From contig NZ_JAGGLK010000001.1 of assembly GCF_017874375.1 (NCBI RefSeq), forward strand, positions 248,001 through 312,000: a DNA stretch of 64,000 nt, given 5' to 3'. This DNA is from Methanohalophilus levihalophilus (GTDB lineage Archaea > Halobacteriota > Methanosarcinia > Methanosarcinales > Methanosarcinaceae). Below are positions 42,875 through 53,197 of the stretch, piece by piece. Under the pieces are notes generated by a model that saw only the letters and a program-made list of their open reading frames with translations, searched no databases and was not told the DNA's origin. Made by a program: the position numbers and the translations under genes. The stretch's first letter is position 1, and each line of letters begins with the position of its first letter.

Positions 42875-45800
42875 TTAAAACCATCTGCTAATGAATTTCC
42901 TTACTGATCTTTTCGCACTCTTATAACTTTTCTTGACTGAAGACACTGCATTGCTTATTGATTTTGATGCAGATGACACAGAGGAACGCACCGAATTCGA
43001 GACCGATGATACAGTGTCACTTACGGATTTTGATGCACTATTAATTCTGTTGCTTACACTAGCTCGGATTGAACCTCCAGAAGAGTGCTTTTCCTCACCC
43101 CATGCATAGAGTTTTTGAACTCCCTTGATGTGCCCGTCAACAATACCTGTTAAAATAAGTTCATCACTATTATCTTTAATTTGGTTGCCTAGATCGGTCT
43201 TAATTTCGGTGTAAATGGCCATAGGATTTCGATCCGTAATAACTGTGTCATATACGTGATGAGCAGATTCACGTCCCGCTTGAATCCCATTCTTTGTGGC
43301 TACAGCGGCATTTTTTATTTCTGCAGGTTTAAACGCTTTTTTGGTTATTTTTCCGACAGTCCATGCACCTTTTGCAATTTTAAGTGCTTTAGTTGAAGGG
43401 AGAAATTCCAATCCAGTCTGTATGACAAAAGAACCAGTACTCATATCACCAGCACGCCATGCTTCGTAGTTTTGATGTGCAGTGTACATCGACCAAATCG
43501 TCATTCCAACCATAATTATTGGAATAATCGGGAGATTGCCACTGGGATCAGTGTATTTCAGCGGATTGTTCAGAGCATATGCATACCTGTTCAAAGTCTG
43601 CGGATTATACGGATCAGGTATCATCGTATCCGGCTGCGTGAACACCCTCACCTCAGGCGAATAATACCGTGCACCGTAATACATCAGGCCGGTATCGACA
43701 TCATTCTCCTGCCCTGTGAAACCGTACTTCTCGGAGCCGCCTGATTCGATTGCACCGTAGGGGAAGTACTCGCTTCTCTCAATCTCGGTACCGTTCTCAT
43801 CAACCATCAGGGAAGTGCTTCCGAGGTGATCGGAGAGATACCACTCCATCACGTCCGCGGTCTTTTTGGCGACACGCTCACCGTCACGGAAGTAGTAGCT
43901 GGTTGCGGTGCCGTTCTCGATTTCGTAGAAGGAGTTGACGTAGTAGGTGAACTCACCGTCGGCATTCTCTTTCTGGATCCTCTCACCGTTCTCGTCGTAC
44001 CAGTACCGCTCCACAAGGGAGCTGTTGCCAAAGTGGCGGACTTCACTCAGCATGTTTGCATTGTTGTAAACGTAAGTGAAGTACTCATCCTGCAGCAGGT
44101 TGCCGTTCTGGTCGTAGGTCAGGTTGTAACCGTTGTATTTGGACGGTGCGTGGAACGGAGTGCTACCGTACTCGTATGCAAATGTTTCAGGTCCATAAGC
44201 TGATATGTTTTGAGTTGAACCGAATGTTACAGGAGATGTCTGCAATGTTTTCTCTATAACATACAGAGATTCTGCTGTTGACGAGAGGGATAGGTTTGTG
44301 AAGTTCACTGGAACCTGATAATCTGTGAGATTGACAGTTGATACTATTTCTGCTTTGTAGACTCCGTTTCCAAGATCAGATATTGTGACTGAAGGCTCGG
44401 TTGAAGCGTATTTGCGGATGCTAACGTTATCGAATCTGACACTATGGGTTGCTGAATACTGTTTAGCATACTGCCCAAGCCGTAGAGATGTTATTGACGA
44501 ATCAAGAATGTTGTATGAGTAATGAATCCAATTAGTATTTGCAGGAGCGGCTTGATACTTGGATATATCATTCACCTGAATTGAAGTCTTCCAGTAAGTT
44601 GGATTTGTTCTCAAGGTCCGAGAATCACATTCAACTATATAGTCACCAGTAGGGAGTGACAAGCTTTTTCTTGCCCACGTATAATACCATCCTGCCCAAC
44701 TTCCTGATTGGTGAGAATATACATCCATAACATTGGTGTTATCTCCGGTATCATCCAAAATTACTCTGATATACTGGCCCGAATTAAATGAACCGGTCTT
44801 TTCAAGTGACCAGTTGCCGGTAGTGCCAATTGTCGAATCCTCAAAGTCATCAAAATACTCAAAAACTTGTTTTCCATCTGGAGAATAGCCTTCCTTTTTC
44901 TCAAGATAAACTGTTTTTGTTTTGGATGCTGTGAGGTTAGTTTTGATGAAACCATCGGTTGCTGAAGTTAGGTAATAGGGTAGTTCTATAACACTTTCTT
45001 CAATATTAAAATCTTTTGCAGAAATACCAGGACCCCAATATTGGTATAATGATGTGGATCCACTGGAGGTATTGCAATTAAGCCTAACCGTATTGTTATT
45101 CCAATCAAAATCACGATCTTGAATAAGGATATTCCCGGAAAGATCCCTGAACTCAACATTGGAATAATTAGAATCCATTCCCATAGCCAAAGAATCATTA
45201 ATTTGAATAAGGGTGTTATTGCCTGCATATGTGTCAGAGATGTTAAGCATGCGGTAGTAAGTCTGGTTTGATCTATCCTTAACTTCCATTATGCAACCGT
45301 ATCTATCATAGGTATAATCTCTTTGGTATATTGGAACTCCTGTAACAGCCATTTCCGCGCCTGTCAACCTGTCAAGATCATCATATTCAAATGACTTGAC
45401 TGAATTGAGAAGGTCATCCTGAATTTCAAGGATGTTTCCGACATTGTCAAACTCGTATTCCAGATCCTGTAGGTCAGCTGCATAAATCCTTTCAAGCAGC
45501 ATCTTCTGGCTGTCATAGGTGTAGTTGGTAACCACACCGTTGGAGTACTTCTTCCGGGTTATCTGATTTCTTGAGTTATAATCAATGTCATCCACAACAC
45601 CTTCAATGCTCTTGAGAAGCGTCTGGTTGTTGTAGGTCAGGTTGACACTACCGCCGTCAGGATAGGTTATTCTGGTGACCCTGTCCATCACATCGTATTC
45701 ATATGACGTATTGTAGCTTGTTGTGTTGAACGTACGGCTCTCATTTGTGACTCTGTACCGGGAGTCGTAGTCATAGCTGGATGACGAAAAGCCCAGTGAG

Positions 45801-48800
45801 ACTTCTGAGAGTGTTCCGTTATAATCAGTGTCGTATGTGAAACTGATGTCGGAATCGGTCAGGTAATCAATGGTTGTGACCCTGTCAAGAGAATCGTAAG
45901 TAAGAAGTGTTGAAACTCCCTTGGCATCGGTCTGGTTAACCAGATTGCCGTTAAGGTCGTATTCATAGGACCAGTTACCCATGTCCGGGTCACTCATGGC
46001 CACTTTCCTGCCAAGAGAATCGTATGTAAAATTGACACTGTCTGGCATCCTGACGCCATCGGAATGTGGCTGGATGCTTACAAGGTTGTCAAGGGCATCA
46101 TAGTAGTAATCCGTGACATACGTCTCGCCTTCGTTGAATTCGTAGACTGTCACGAAATTACCATAGATATCACTCTTAATGGTCCTGTTGAAACCGTTTT
46201 CATTGGTGGCAGTTGTATTGGACAAATCGTAGTCAAAACTGATGGTATTACCATCGGTGTTTGTGATCTTGGTTACCCTGCCTGCTGTGTCGTATTCATA
46301 TTCAACAAACAATGTGTTTTCACTCATGTAGTGAGGAACCTCGACTTTTTCTTCAAGACCAAGCTCGTTGTAAGTTGTGGTCTGGTAGATCCAGTCATTT
46401 TCTCCCTCGATTTTCTTTTGTGCAAGCTGGCCGAATCCGTTGTAGTATTCGATGGACATGAAAGAGGTAGTAGAGATAATGTCTTCGAACGGATTCGTCC
46501 CAATAGTGTAAATTGGTTCATTTTCAGTATATTTACGTATGAAAACATTATCGAATCTGACACTATGAGTTGCTGAATGCTGCTTAGTATACTGACCAAG
46601 CCGTAGAGATGTTATTGAAGAATCAAGAATGTTGTATGAATAATGGATCCAACTAGTATTTGCAGGAGCGGCCTGATACTTGGATACATCATTTACCTGA
46701 ATTGAGGTTTTCCAATACGTTGAATCCGTTCTCGAGGTCCGAGAATCACATTCAAATATATAATCTCCAGTAGGAATTGACAAACCCTTTCTTGCCCACG
46801 TATAATACCATCCTGCCCATGCATCTTGCTGGTTTGTATATACATCTATAACATTAGTGTTGTCTCCGGTGTCATCCAAAATTACTCTGATATATTGACC
46901 TGAATTGAATGAACCGGTTTTTTCAAGCGACCAGTTACCTGTGGTTCCAATTGTTGAATCTTCAAAGTTGTCAAAGAATTCAAAGACTGAACTACCACTA
47001 CTTAGAGAAGAAGCAACAGAATTGCCATAATACATTGTTATCGCAGTATTAGATGACTCATCAATAACTGGGATTTTGACCCAGACCCTGGCATAACTTG
47101 AATCATTGAGATCTTCAATCCAATAGGGAAGAAGAGTTCCCGTCTCATTTGTGAATCTCAAATCATCGAAGTCAGTTTGCATTTCAGATTCATAGGATAT
47201 ATTGAATTGCATCTGATAATCGTTTAAAGTACCATCAGATGAAGGGGATATACTGATCATTTTACTTCTGCTAAAATCAGATGGATTAAAACAATCCAGA
47301 TCTACGCCAATACTCACATTTGGCTCGTCTGCAGCATATTTGCGTACGAAGATCCAATCCATCCAGAGCTTGGAATCATGGTCAGAAACCGTATCCATTC
47401 TCGTATACATGCCAATATTCAGTGGGCCGGAAGGAACGTTAGATGTAACATTGTGTTCATTTCCTCCATTCAGAGAAGCCGTTGAACTTGTATTGGATTC
47501 CCAGACAACCTTCCAGTTATGATAACTACCTTCGATACCGGAAATATCTGCCCATCTGTTACTTGTGGCTATACTATTGCCTATAGCATAAGTATAGTAT
47601 CTTGATTGTCGATAATGACGAACATAAGAAGCGTTACTCTTATCTGATTCAGAAAAACCGATCCAACAATCACCATAGTTGTGGTTATCCATACGTGCTC
47701 TGGATTCAAGGACAAGCGCTCCTGGATTTTCAAGTGTATTAATTGAAAAGATTTCAACAGGATTATTGATATAAAGCACACCATTTGATACGGAATAGCT
47801 TCCTCCACTTAGTTGATTGGCAGTCCAAACCTCTGAATCAAGTGCGCTTCCTTCAAATCCATCGAAGAATTCAAAAACTGAGCTACCATCACTAAGAGAT
47901 GAAACGGTAGAATTGCCATAATACATTGTTATCGTGGTGTTATCTGTTCCGTCAATAACAGGAACTTTTACCCAAACTTTTGATGAACTAGAATCTGTTT
48001 TTTCTTCAATCCAATAAGAAAGAAGGTTAGCATTTTCATCAGTAAATCTCAAGTCTTCGAAATCAGATTGCATTTCAGATTCATATGAAATCATGACTTG
48101 TAGTTGATAGTCAATTAGCGTACCGTCAGCAGAAGGCGTAATTGTAATGGTTTTACTGTTATTAAAACCCGGTAATCCATTTGATTCATTGGAGGACGTA
48201 TTTTCAGTATCTTCGTCACCTTCCATCTCCTTCACATCAACCGAAACCTTCTCAGGAGCCACGCCGTCCAGATAATAAGTATATTCAATGGAAGGTGAAC
48301 TTGCCGTATCAAAAGGTTTGATGACTTTCGAAATCCTGTACAAATCGTCATAGGCATATTCGGTGGAAATACCATTACTATCCGTGATCTTTGTTATTCT
48401 TCCAAGTTCGTTGTATTCGTAGGATTCCTGTTGACCAAGAGCGTTGGTTATGGAAACAGGATATAGGTTATTTTCATCATATCCGATGAGTTCCGAGTAA
48501 CCCCGAGGATTTGTTATATTGATAACGTTTCCGTAATTGTCATAAGCGTACAGTTCAACCGGATTATCTCCCATGTCGTTCCATGTAACAATCTTTGTGA
48601 GCAGACCTTTGTCCAGATTGCTGTTATCGGAATTATCATAGTAGTACCATGATTCGCCCTTCTTGTTTCCGGAGGAGTCGTTCATCAGCTCATTGGTTGT
48701 CTTACCAAGGATCCATGAATCCACATCACTTGCGTATTCGTATTCGTAATACCGTTCGTCACCCTGGATGTCCACATCACCGTAATCAACGACTGAAAGT

Positions 48801-51490
48801 GGATTGCCGTAGTTGTCGTATTTCGTGTATTCGGTACTGGAAGTCCAGCCTTTCGATGCATTTGGAATTTGGGCAAGTCCATCGTACTTTGTGCTGGATT
48901 CGGATTCCAGCAGGACAAGGTTCACGCCTGTATGAGGTTGTAAATAGTTGTATTCCATGTCGGATACGGTGTAGATGTTGCCATTTGTATCCCATAATTC
49001 GGTATGGTTCTCAATTCCTTTCAGGACAGCATCCTGATGGAAGAGGTGTTTTACTGTTGCAAACTCTTTCTCAACAACTACCTCGCCGAATCCCCGGAAT
49101 TCGGTTTTTACAGGTGGATTGAAGAACTGCATTCCATTCTTGTAGGTATAGTTTGTAGTGGCAATGGTACTGTCGGAACCTGACATTCCGTTGTTCCTTA
49201 CCAACTGGCTTACAATCCACATGTTAAACGGAAGATCAGAAACATCATCAGAACCTGTATTATCGGATTTAGTGGAAGGACTGTACTTCACAGTTGTTAC
49301 AGCACCGCTTGAGTGCTTGATTTCCTTGAGAAGACCGGGAGTATGATAACCTTCTGTACTTGCGTTATTATTGGTATGGATCCATGCAGCTGATTGCTCT
49401 GCAGAGTTGCTCTTGACTACATCTGCCAGTCCATCCCCGTTAACATCTGTAAGTTGTACGGCTGTGGTAGTGCCACTCTTAGAGAAGTAGGTAGGTGGAT
49501 TCCAGGAATTGTCCTGTTCCCATCCTGTACCGTTGTTTATCCAGGCATCATAATTTGCGCTTGATCCATCATGGTAACCGGAAACAATGTCAACCAGTCC
49601 ATCCCCATTAACATCAGAGAGGCGAATCCTTCCATCACTGTTAAAGGCTATCGGAGGATTCCAGGTACTGTTCTGTTCCCATCCTGTTCCATTGTTAAGC
49701 CAGGCGTCTTTGCTTGTATCTTCACTTTTAATTACATCAACCAATCCGTCCCCGTTAACATCCGCAAGCTGTACGGCTATAGTGCTGCCACTCTGGAAGA
49801 AATATGTTGGAGGATTCCAGGAATTATTCTGTTCCCATCCTGTCCCGTTGTTTATCCATGCATCGTAGTGTTCGGTTCCGTTGTTATAGGCGGAAACAAT
49901 ATCTATCAGACCATCTCCGTTAACGTCTGAAAGACGGGTCCTGCTGTCGTCATAGAATTCCACAGGCGGAGTCCATGTACTGTTTTGTACCCAGCCGGTA
50001 CCGTTGTTTATCCAGGCGTCTCTGGAAGAATTACCTTTAATCACATCAGCAAGGCCGTCACCATTGACATCTGCAAAGTGTACACCTGCATCAGCACCAT
50101 TGTCGGAGAAATATGTCGGTAGTCTCCAGGAAGTATCCTGCTCCCAACCGGTTCCGTTGTTAATCCATGCATCATAGCTTTCAGTGCCTTGGGAGTTCTT
50201 GTATCCTTTCACAAGGTCAGTTAAACCGTCTCCATTGACGTCTGCTAGCCGTTCCCCTTCGTTAGGATAGGCCTCCAATGGTGGTATCCATGAGTTGTTC
50301 TGTTCCCAGCCGGTGACTGAATCGTAGGTGAAGACAGTAGACGGATAGGCAGCTCCGTTGTTTCCGGTTTTTGTAATGCTTGACAGGTAAACTCTTGAGT
50401 TTGTATCCTGATAATTGAGTTTGTATTTCCAAAGAATGGTTTCGTTATGCTGAACTGTGATATTGGAAATCATGCTTTTTTCGGAGATCTTGTTTCCGTA
50501 TTCATACAGCACGAAATAATCTGGTTTTGTCTTCAACTCAAAGCCAATAACTGAAAGGTTGTTGTTATAGGTAATATTGTGAAGATAAGTGCTTCCAGCG
50601 TCACCTGTTGTTGGGTTTTCAACGTAATTGTAGTGAATTGTATTTCCGTTCACATCCTCTACGGAATCCAGCCACCATTTACTGACATAATTCCTGCTAT
50701 CAACGGAATTTACCTGCTCTGAGTCATTGTTGCTACCAAACTTGTAGTTGGTACCATCAGGAAGTTTAACGAGCCAGTATTCCCCATATGCGTTGTCAGA
50801 AGTTGCTTTTCTGGAGATGTTGATAAATGTTTCAATTTCGGTATGATAGGTGTCTTCTGCAGACACGTAAATAAGTTTGTAGCTTGAACCGCCCACGTAA
50901 AGGACAAATTCGTCATCATTTGTATTATCAGGGGTATAGCGTGTATCCCTGACAACACAGTTTTCATTCAATGACCATCCGCTTCCAAGAGAACCATATA
51001 TTCCCTTTGCTCCTGCACTGCTACTGTAGGAAATTGAAACGTCAGGTTCGAGTCCGCCAACACCCCTGATTGTGTCGACAGGATAGGTATAGGCAAAAGA
51101 ACCGGTAAAGAGACTTGTGTCAAAATAATTCTGATCGCTTTCCATGTTCGGGTTCAGGTGATCCATCGCATCTTTCATGTAATCTGTAGCTCCAAGTGGA
51201 ACAGAACTTGTAGATGCCGAGGATTCAATTTGTGCTTCTTCCACGGGGGCTTCTTCAAGACTTTCTTCACTTTCAGTTTCTTTGGCAGATTCGTCTGCTT
51301 CCTCTTCTTGCACAGATGTTTCATCTACGACCTGAGGTTCTTCATTTAAGGATACGTCAGAGGCTGCAGGGGCTTCTTCCGTATTTTCAAAACAGTAAGC
51401 GCCCGGAGTCAGCATTGATAAAACAATGATAAAGGCAAGGAATTTTCTCAGGAGCACACGATTAGGCCGAACAAATGGAATAAAATTCAT
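42875..51490 (-). CDS. Giant secreted Rhs/YD-repeat protein (SpvB-VCBS-YD-Rhs core)
   Basis: 2871 residues. Signal peptide (RKFLAFIIVLSMLTPGAYC), acidic linker, SpvB-like domain (about 105-400), six VCBS/FG-GAP units with DVNGDGLxDxVKG (about 415-690), YD repeats with two inserted DUF2341 modules (about 1107-1205 and 1402-1502), two near-copies of a galactose-binding-like module (about 1502-1663 and 2207-2367), more YD repeats, and the Rhs core (YYLSDHLGSTSLMVDENGTE, GFTGQENDVDTGLMYYGARY, LNRYAYALNNPLKYTDPSGN). After DPSGN about 220 residues form a distinct C-terminus with a hydrophobic start and a Ser/Lys-rich helical end. In Rhs proteins the core forms a shell that holds the C-terminal toxin. 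No ribosome-binding site is evident at ATG 51490. Confidence 0.92.
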   Translation of the reverse strand: MNFIPFVRPNRVLLRKFLAFIIVLSMLTPGAYCFENTEEAPAASDVSLNEEPQVVDETSVQEEEADESAKETESEESLEEAPVEEAQIESSASTSSVPLGATDYMKDAMDHLNPNMESDQNYFDTSLFTGSFAYTYPVDTIRGVGGLEPDVSISYSSSAGAKGIYGSLGSGWSLNENCVVRDTRYTPDNTNDDEFVLYVGGSSYKLIYVSAEDTYHTEIETFINISRKATSDNAYGEYWLVKLPDGTNYKFGSNNDSEQVNSVDSRNYVSKWWLDSVEDVNGNTIHYNYVENPTTGDAGSTYLHNITYNNNLSVIGFELKTKPDYFVLYEYGNKISEKSMISNITVQHNETILWKYKLNYQDTNSRVYLSSITKTGNNGAAYPSTVFTYDSVTGWEQNNSWIPPLEAYPNEGERLADVNGDGLTDLVKGYKNSQGTESYDAWINNGTGWEQDTSWRLPTYFSDNGADAGVHFADVNGDGLADVIKGNSSRDAWINNGTGWVQNSTWTPPVEFYDDSRTRLSDVNGDGLIDIVSAYNNGTEHYDAWINNGTGWEQNNSWNPPTYFFQSGSTIAVQLADVNGDGLVDVIKSEDTSKDAWLNNGTGWEQNSTWNPPIAFNSDGRIRLSDVNGDGLVDIVSGYHDGSSANYDAWINNGTGWEQDNSWNPPTYFSKSGTTTAVQLTDVNGDGLADVVKSNSAEQSAAWIHTNNNASTEGYHTPGLLKEIKHSSGAVTTVKYSPSTKSDNTGSDDVSDLPFNMWIVSQLVRNNGMSGSDSTIATTNYTYKNGMQFFNPPVKTEFRGFGEVVVEKEFATVKHLFHQDAVLKGIENHTELWDTNGNIYTVSDMEYNYLQPHTGVNLVLLESESSTKYDGLAQIPNASKGWTSSTEYTKYDNYGNPLSVVDYGDVDIQGDERYYEYEYASDVDSWILGKTTNELMNDSSGNKKGESWYYYDNSDNSNLDKGLLTKIVTWNDMGDNPVELYAYDNYGNVINITNPRGYSELIGYDENNLYPVSITNALGQQESYEYNELGRITKITDSNGISTEYAYDDLYRISKVIKPFDTASSPSIEYTYYLDGVAPEKVSVDVKEMEGDEDTENTSSNESNGLPGFNNSKTITITPSADGTLIDYQLQVMISYESEMQSDFEDLRFTDENANLLSYWIEEKTDSSSSKVWVKVPVIDGTDNTTITMYYGNSTVSSLSDGSSVFEFFDGFEGSALDSEVWTANQLSGGSYSVSNGVLYINNPVEIFSINTLENPGALVLESRARMDNHNYGDCWIGFSESDKSNASYVRHYRQSRYYTYAIGNSIATSNRWADISGIEGSYHNWKVVWESNTSSTASLNGGNEHNVTSNVPSGPLNIGMYTRMDTVSDHDSKLWMDWIFVRKYAADEPNVSIGVDLDCFNPSDFSRSKMISISPSSDGTLNDYQMQFNISYESEMQTDFDDLRFTNETGTLLPYWIEDLNDSSYARVWVKIPVIDESSNTAITMYYGNSVASSLSSGSSVFEFFDNFEDSTIGTTGNWSLEKTGSFNSGQYIRVILDDTGDNTNVIDVYTNQQDAWAGWYYTWARKGLSIPTGDYIFECDSRTSRTDSTYWKTSIQVNDVSKYQAAPANTSWIHYSYNILDSSITSLRLGQYTKQHSATHSVRFDNVFIRKYTENEPIYTIGTNPFEDIISTTSFMSIEYYNGFGQLAQKKIEGENDWIYQTTTYNELGLEEKVEVPHYMSENTLFVEYEYDTAGRVTKITNTDGNTISFDYDLSNTTATNENGFNRTIKSDIYGNFVTVYEFNEGETYVTDYYYDALDNLVSIQPHSDGVRMPDSVNFTYDSLGRKVAMSDPDMGNWSYEYDLNGNLVNQTDAKGVSTLLTYDSLDRVTTIDYLTDSDISFTYDTDYNGTLSEVSLGFSSSSYDYDSRYRVTNESRTFNTTSYNTSYEYDVMDRVTRITYPDGGSVNLTYNNQTLLKSIEGVVDDIDYNSRNQITRKKYSNGVVTNYTYDSQKMLLERIYAADLQDLEYEFDNVGNILEIQDDLLNSVKSFEYDDLDRLTGAEMAVTGVPIYQRDYTYDRYGCIMEVKDRSNQTYYRMLNISDTYAGNNTLIQINDSLAMGMDSNYSNVEFRDLSGNILIQDRDFDWNNNTVRLNCNTSSGSTSLYQYWGPGISAKDFNIEESVIELPYYLTSATDGFIKTNLTASKTKTVYLEKKEGYSPDGKQVFEYFDDFEDSTIGTTGNWSLEKTGSFNSGQYIRVILDDTGDNTNVMDVYSHQSGSWAGWYYTWARKSLSLPTGDYIVECDSRTLRTNPTYWKTSIQVNDISKYQAAPANTNWIHYSYNILDSSITSLRLGQYAKQYSATHSVRFDNVSIRKYASTEPSVTISDLGNGVYKAEIVSTVNLTDYQVPVNFTNLSLSSTAESLYVIEKTLQTSPVTFGSTQNISAYGPETFAYEYGSTPFHAPSKYNGYNLTYDQNGNLLQDEYFTYVYNNANMLSEVRHFGNSSLVERYWYDENGERIQKENADGEFTYYVNSFYEIENGTATSYYFRDGERVAKKTADVMEWYLSDHLGSTSLMVDENGTEIERSEYFPYGAIESGGSEKYGFTGQENDVDTGLMYYGARYYSPEVRVFTQPDTMIPDPYNPQTLNRYAYALNNPLKYTDPSGNLPIIPIIMVGMTIWSMYTAHQNYEAWRAGDMSTGSFVIQTGLEFLPSTKALKIAKGAWTVGKITKKAFKPAEIKNAAVATKNGIQAGRESAHHVYDTVITDRNPMAIYTEIKTDLGNQIKDNSDELILTGIVDGHIKGVQKLYAWGEEKHSSGGSIRASVSNRINSASKSVSDTVSSVSNSVRSSVSSASKSISNAVSSVKKSYKSAKRSVRKFISRWF
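44390..44870 (-). repeat. Internal duplication in the Rhs gene, copy B
   Basis: About 480 bases nearly identical to 46500-46990. They encode the module beginning FEDSTIGTTGNWSLEKTG and ending in RKYASTEPSV. Confidence 0.8.
46500..46990 (-). repeat. Internal duplication in the Rhs gene, copy A
   Basis: Copy encoding FEDSTIGTTGNWSLEKTG to RKYTENEPIY. Differences from copy B are mostly silent or conservative, indicating a fairly recent duplication or ongoing gene conversion. Confidence 0.8.
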
Positions 51491-51736
51491 GATGTGAGGA
51501 AGTTTAAGATGTATACATTATTTCCGACTGTTAAAATTAATCACGGCGATTAATCAAAATAATTCGCAGTATTATATACTAAATTCGAATAAAATTGAAC
51601 ATGTTTCAGCATAATCTATTCTTGCCATCTTTATTGGACTTGTCAACTTCCTCCAACCCCACCTGAATAGCATTTAAATAAGACTTCGATGTATTCTGGC
51701 TTAAATTACATTATTAGAACAATTACCGGTGACATT
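51491..51736. promoter_or_regulatory. Divergent region between the Rhs gene and proS
   Basis: AT-rich spacer. For proS a TATA-like TTTAAATA at about 51673-51680 and GGTGACATT before the ATG are seen. On the minus strand TATA-like boxes occur near 51570-51590. No gene lies here. Confidence 0.4.
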
Positions 51737-53173
51737 ATGGCCCAACAGGAAAAAGAGGCATCTTTACCTCCAAAAGAGAACTTCAGCGAATGGTACAATG
51801 AACTGCTCCAGTTAGGCAGAATCATGGATGTAAGGTATCCTGTGAAAGGATCTTATGTATGGTTCCCATTTGGTTATTCCATTCGGCAAAATGTGTACAA
51901 CATCATGCGTAACCTGCTTGACAAGGATCATGATGAAACACAATTCCCACTATTAATCCCAGAACCTGAGTTTATGAAAGAAGCGGAACACATCAAAGGG
52001 TTCGAGGATGAAGTCTACTGGGTAACTCATGGCGGAACATCTCCGCTGGATGTGAAGCTTGCTCTTCGTCCTACCAGTGAGACTGCAATTTATCCAATGT
52101 ACAAATTATGGGTTCGCTCCCATGCAGACTTACCTTTGAGGCTCTACCAGATTGTCAACACTTTCAGGTATGAAACAAAACACACCCGTCCCCTCATTCG
52201 CCTCAGGGAAATCACATCATTCAAGGAAGCACATACCGTACATGCCACATGGGATGATGCAGCAAAGCAGGTTGATGAAGCAATCCGTATCTATCTTGAA
52301 TTCTACAAGAGGCTGGCAATTCCAGTACTTCCATCCAAACGTCCTGACTGGGACAAATTCCCGGGTGCAGATTACACAATTGCTGTGGATGCACTGATGC
52401 CTGACGGCAAGACATTGCAGGTTGGTACTGCTCATCATCTCGGGAACAATTTCGCAAAAACCTTTGAAATCACCTACGAGGATCCTGACGGGGAACAGGT
52501 CTATGCATTCCAGACCTGCTACGGTGTTTCTGAACGTTCCCTTGCTGCACTGATTTCCATTCATGGTGACGACAAAGGACTCGTAATTCCTCCGGAAGTT
52601 GCACCTATTCAGGCAGTCATAATTCCGATAATCTTCAAGGAATCCGAAGATGTTCTTCGAGCTTGTGATGAATTAAAGGAAAAGCTTGAAGCTGAAGGAA
52701 TCCGCGTCAAGATAGATGCCAGCGACAAACGCCCCGGTGCCAAGTACTACCGCTGGGAAATGCAGGGTGTACCACTGAGGATTGAACTTGGTCCAAGGGA
52801 CTTGAAGAACAACGCTGCAATGCTTGCAAGACGTGACAATGGTGAAAAATCATCTGTACCACTTGATGGTATCGTTGAAGAAGTCCGGAACACCTTTGCA
52901 GACATTCAGGAAAACCTTTATTCAAATGCTTCAAAGAATCTCGAAGATAATATCTACGAGTCCGAAACCATTGATTCCATCAAGGAAAACCTGCCAAAAG
53001 GCATCGTGAAATCCTACTGGTGCGGAGAGCGGGAATGCGGACTTGAGATGGAAGAAGCAATTGGAGCAGGTATTCTTGGTATCCCAACGGATCAGCCATC
53101 ATGTGATGACAAGAACTGCCCAATGTGCGGCTCACAAGCTACAAATACTATCTATGTAGCAAGAACATACTGA
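51737..53173 (+). CDS. proS: Prolyl-tRNA synthetase (archaeal/eukaryotic type)
   Basis: 478 residues. Class II motifs: motif 1 around [20 protein letters not shown], motif 2 around [20 protein letters not shown], motif 3 in [13 protein letters not shown]. No bacterial editing insertion; the C-terminal zinc-binding extension with CGEREC and CDDKNCPMC and terminal tyrosine mark the archaeal form. ATG 51737 is supported by GGTGAC. Followed 24 bases later by cobT. Confidence 0.96.
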   Translation: MAQQEKEASLPPKENFSEWYNELLQLGRIMDVRYPVKGSYVWFPFGYSIRQNVYNIMRNLLDKDHDETQFPLLIPEPEFMKEAEHIKGFEDEVYWVTHGGTSPLDVKLALRPTSETAIYPMYKLWVRSHADLPLRLYQIVNTFRYETKHTRPLIRLREITSFKEAHTVHATWDDAAKQVDEAIRIYLEFYKRLAIPVLPSKRPDWDKFPGADYTIAVDALMPDGKTLQVGTAHHLGNNFAKTFEITYEDPDGEQVYAFQTCYGVSERSLAALISIHGDDKGLVIPPEVAPIQAVIIPIIFKESEDVLRACDELKEKLEAEGIRVKIDASDKRPGAKYYRWEMQGVPLRIELGPRDLKNNAAMLARRDNGEKSSVPLDGIVEEVRNTFADIQENLYSNASKNLEDNIYESETIDSIKENLPKGIVKSYWCGERECGLEMEEAIGAGILGIPTDQPSCDDKNCPMCGSQATNTIYVARTY

Positions 53174-53197
53174 TCATAAATTCATCCAGTGATTATT

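Noticed and set aside
48649-49122. Plus-strand frame of 157 codons opposite the Rhs gene
   Set aside because: Cys/Arg/His-rich antisense composition within YD-repeat coding sequence.
49440-50300. Tandem repeats that might be a CRISPR array
   Set aside because: They are coding VCBS/FG-GAP repeats of about 130-150 bases with diverged sequence, not short direct repeats with spacers.
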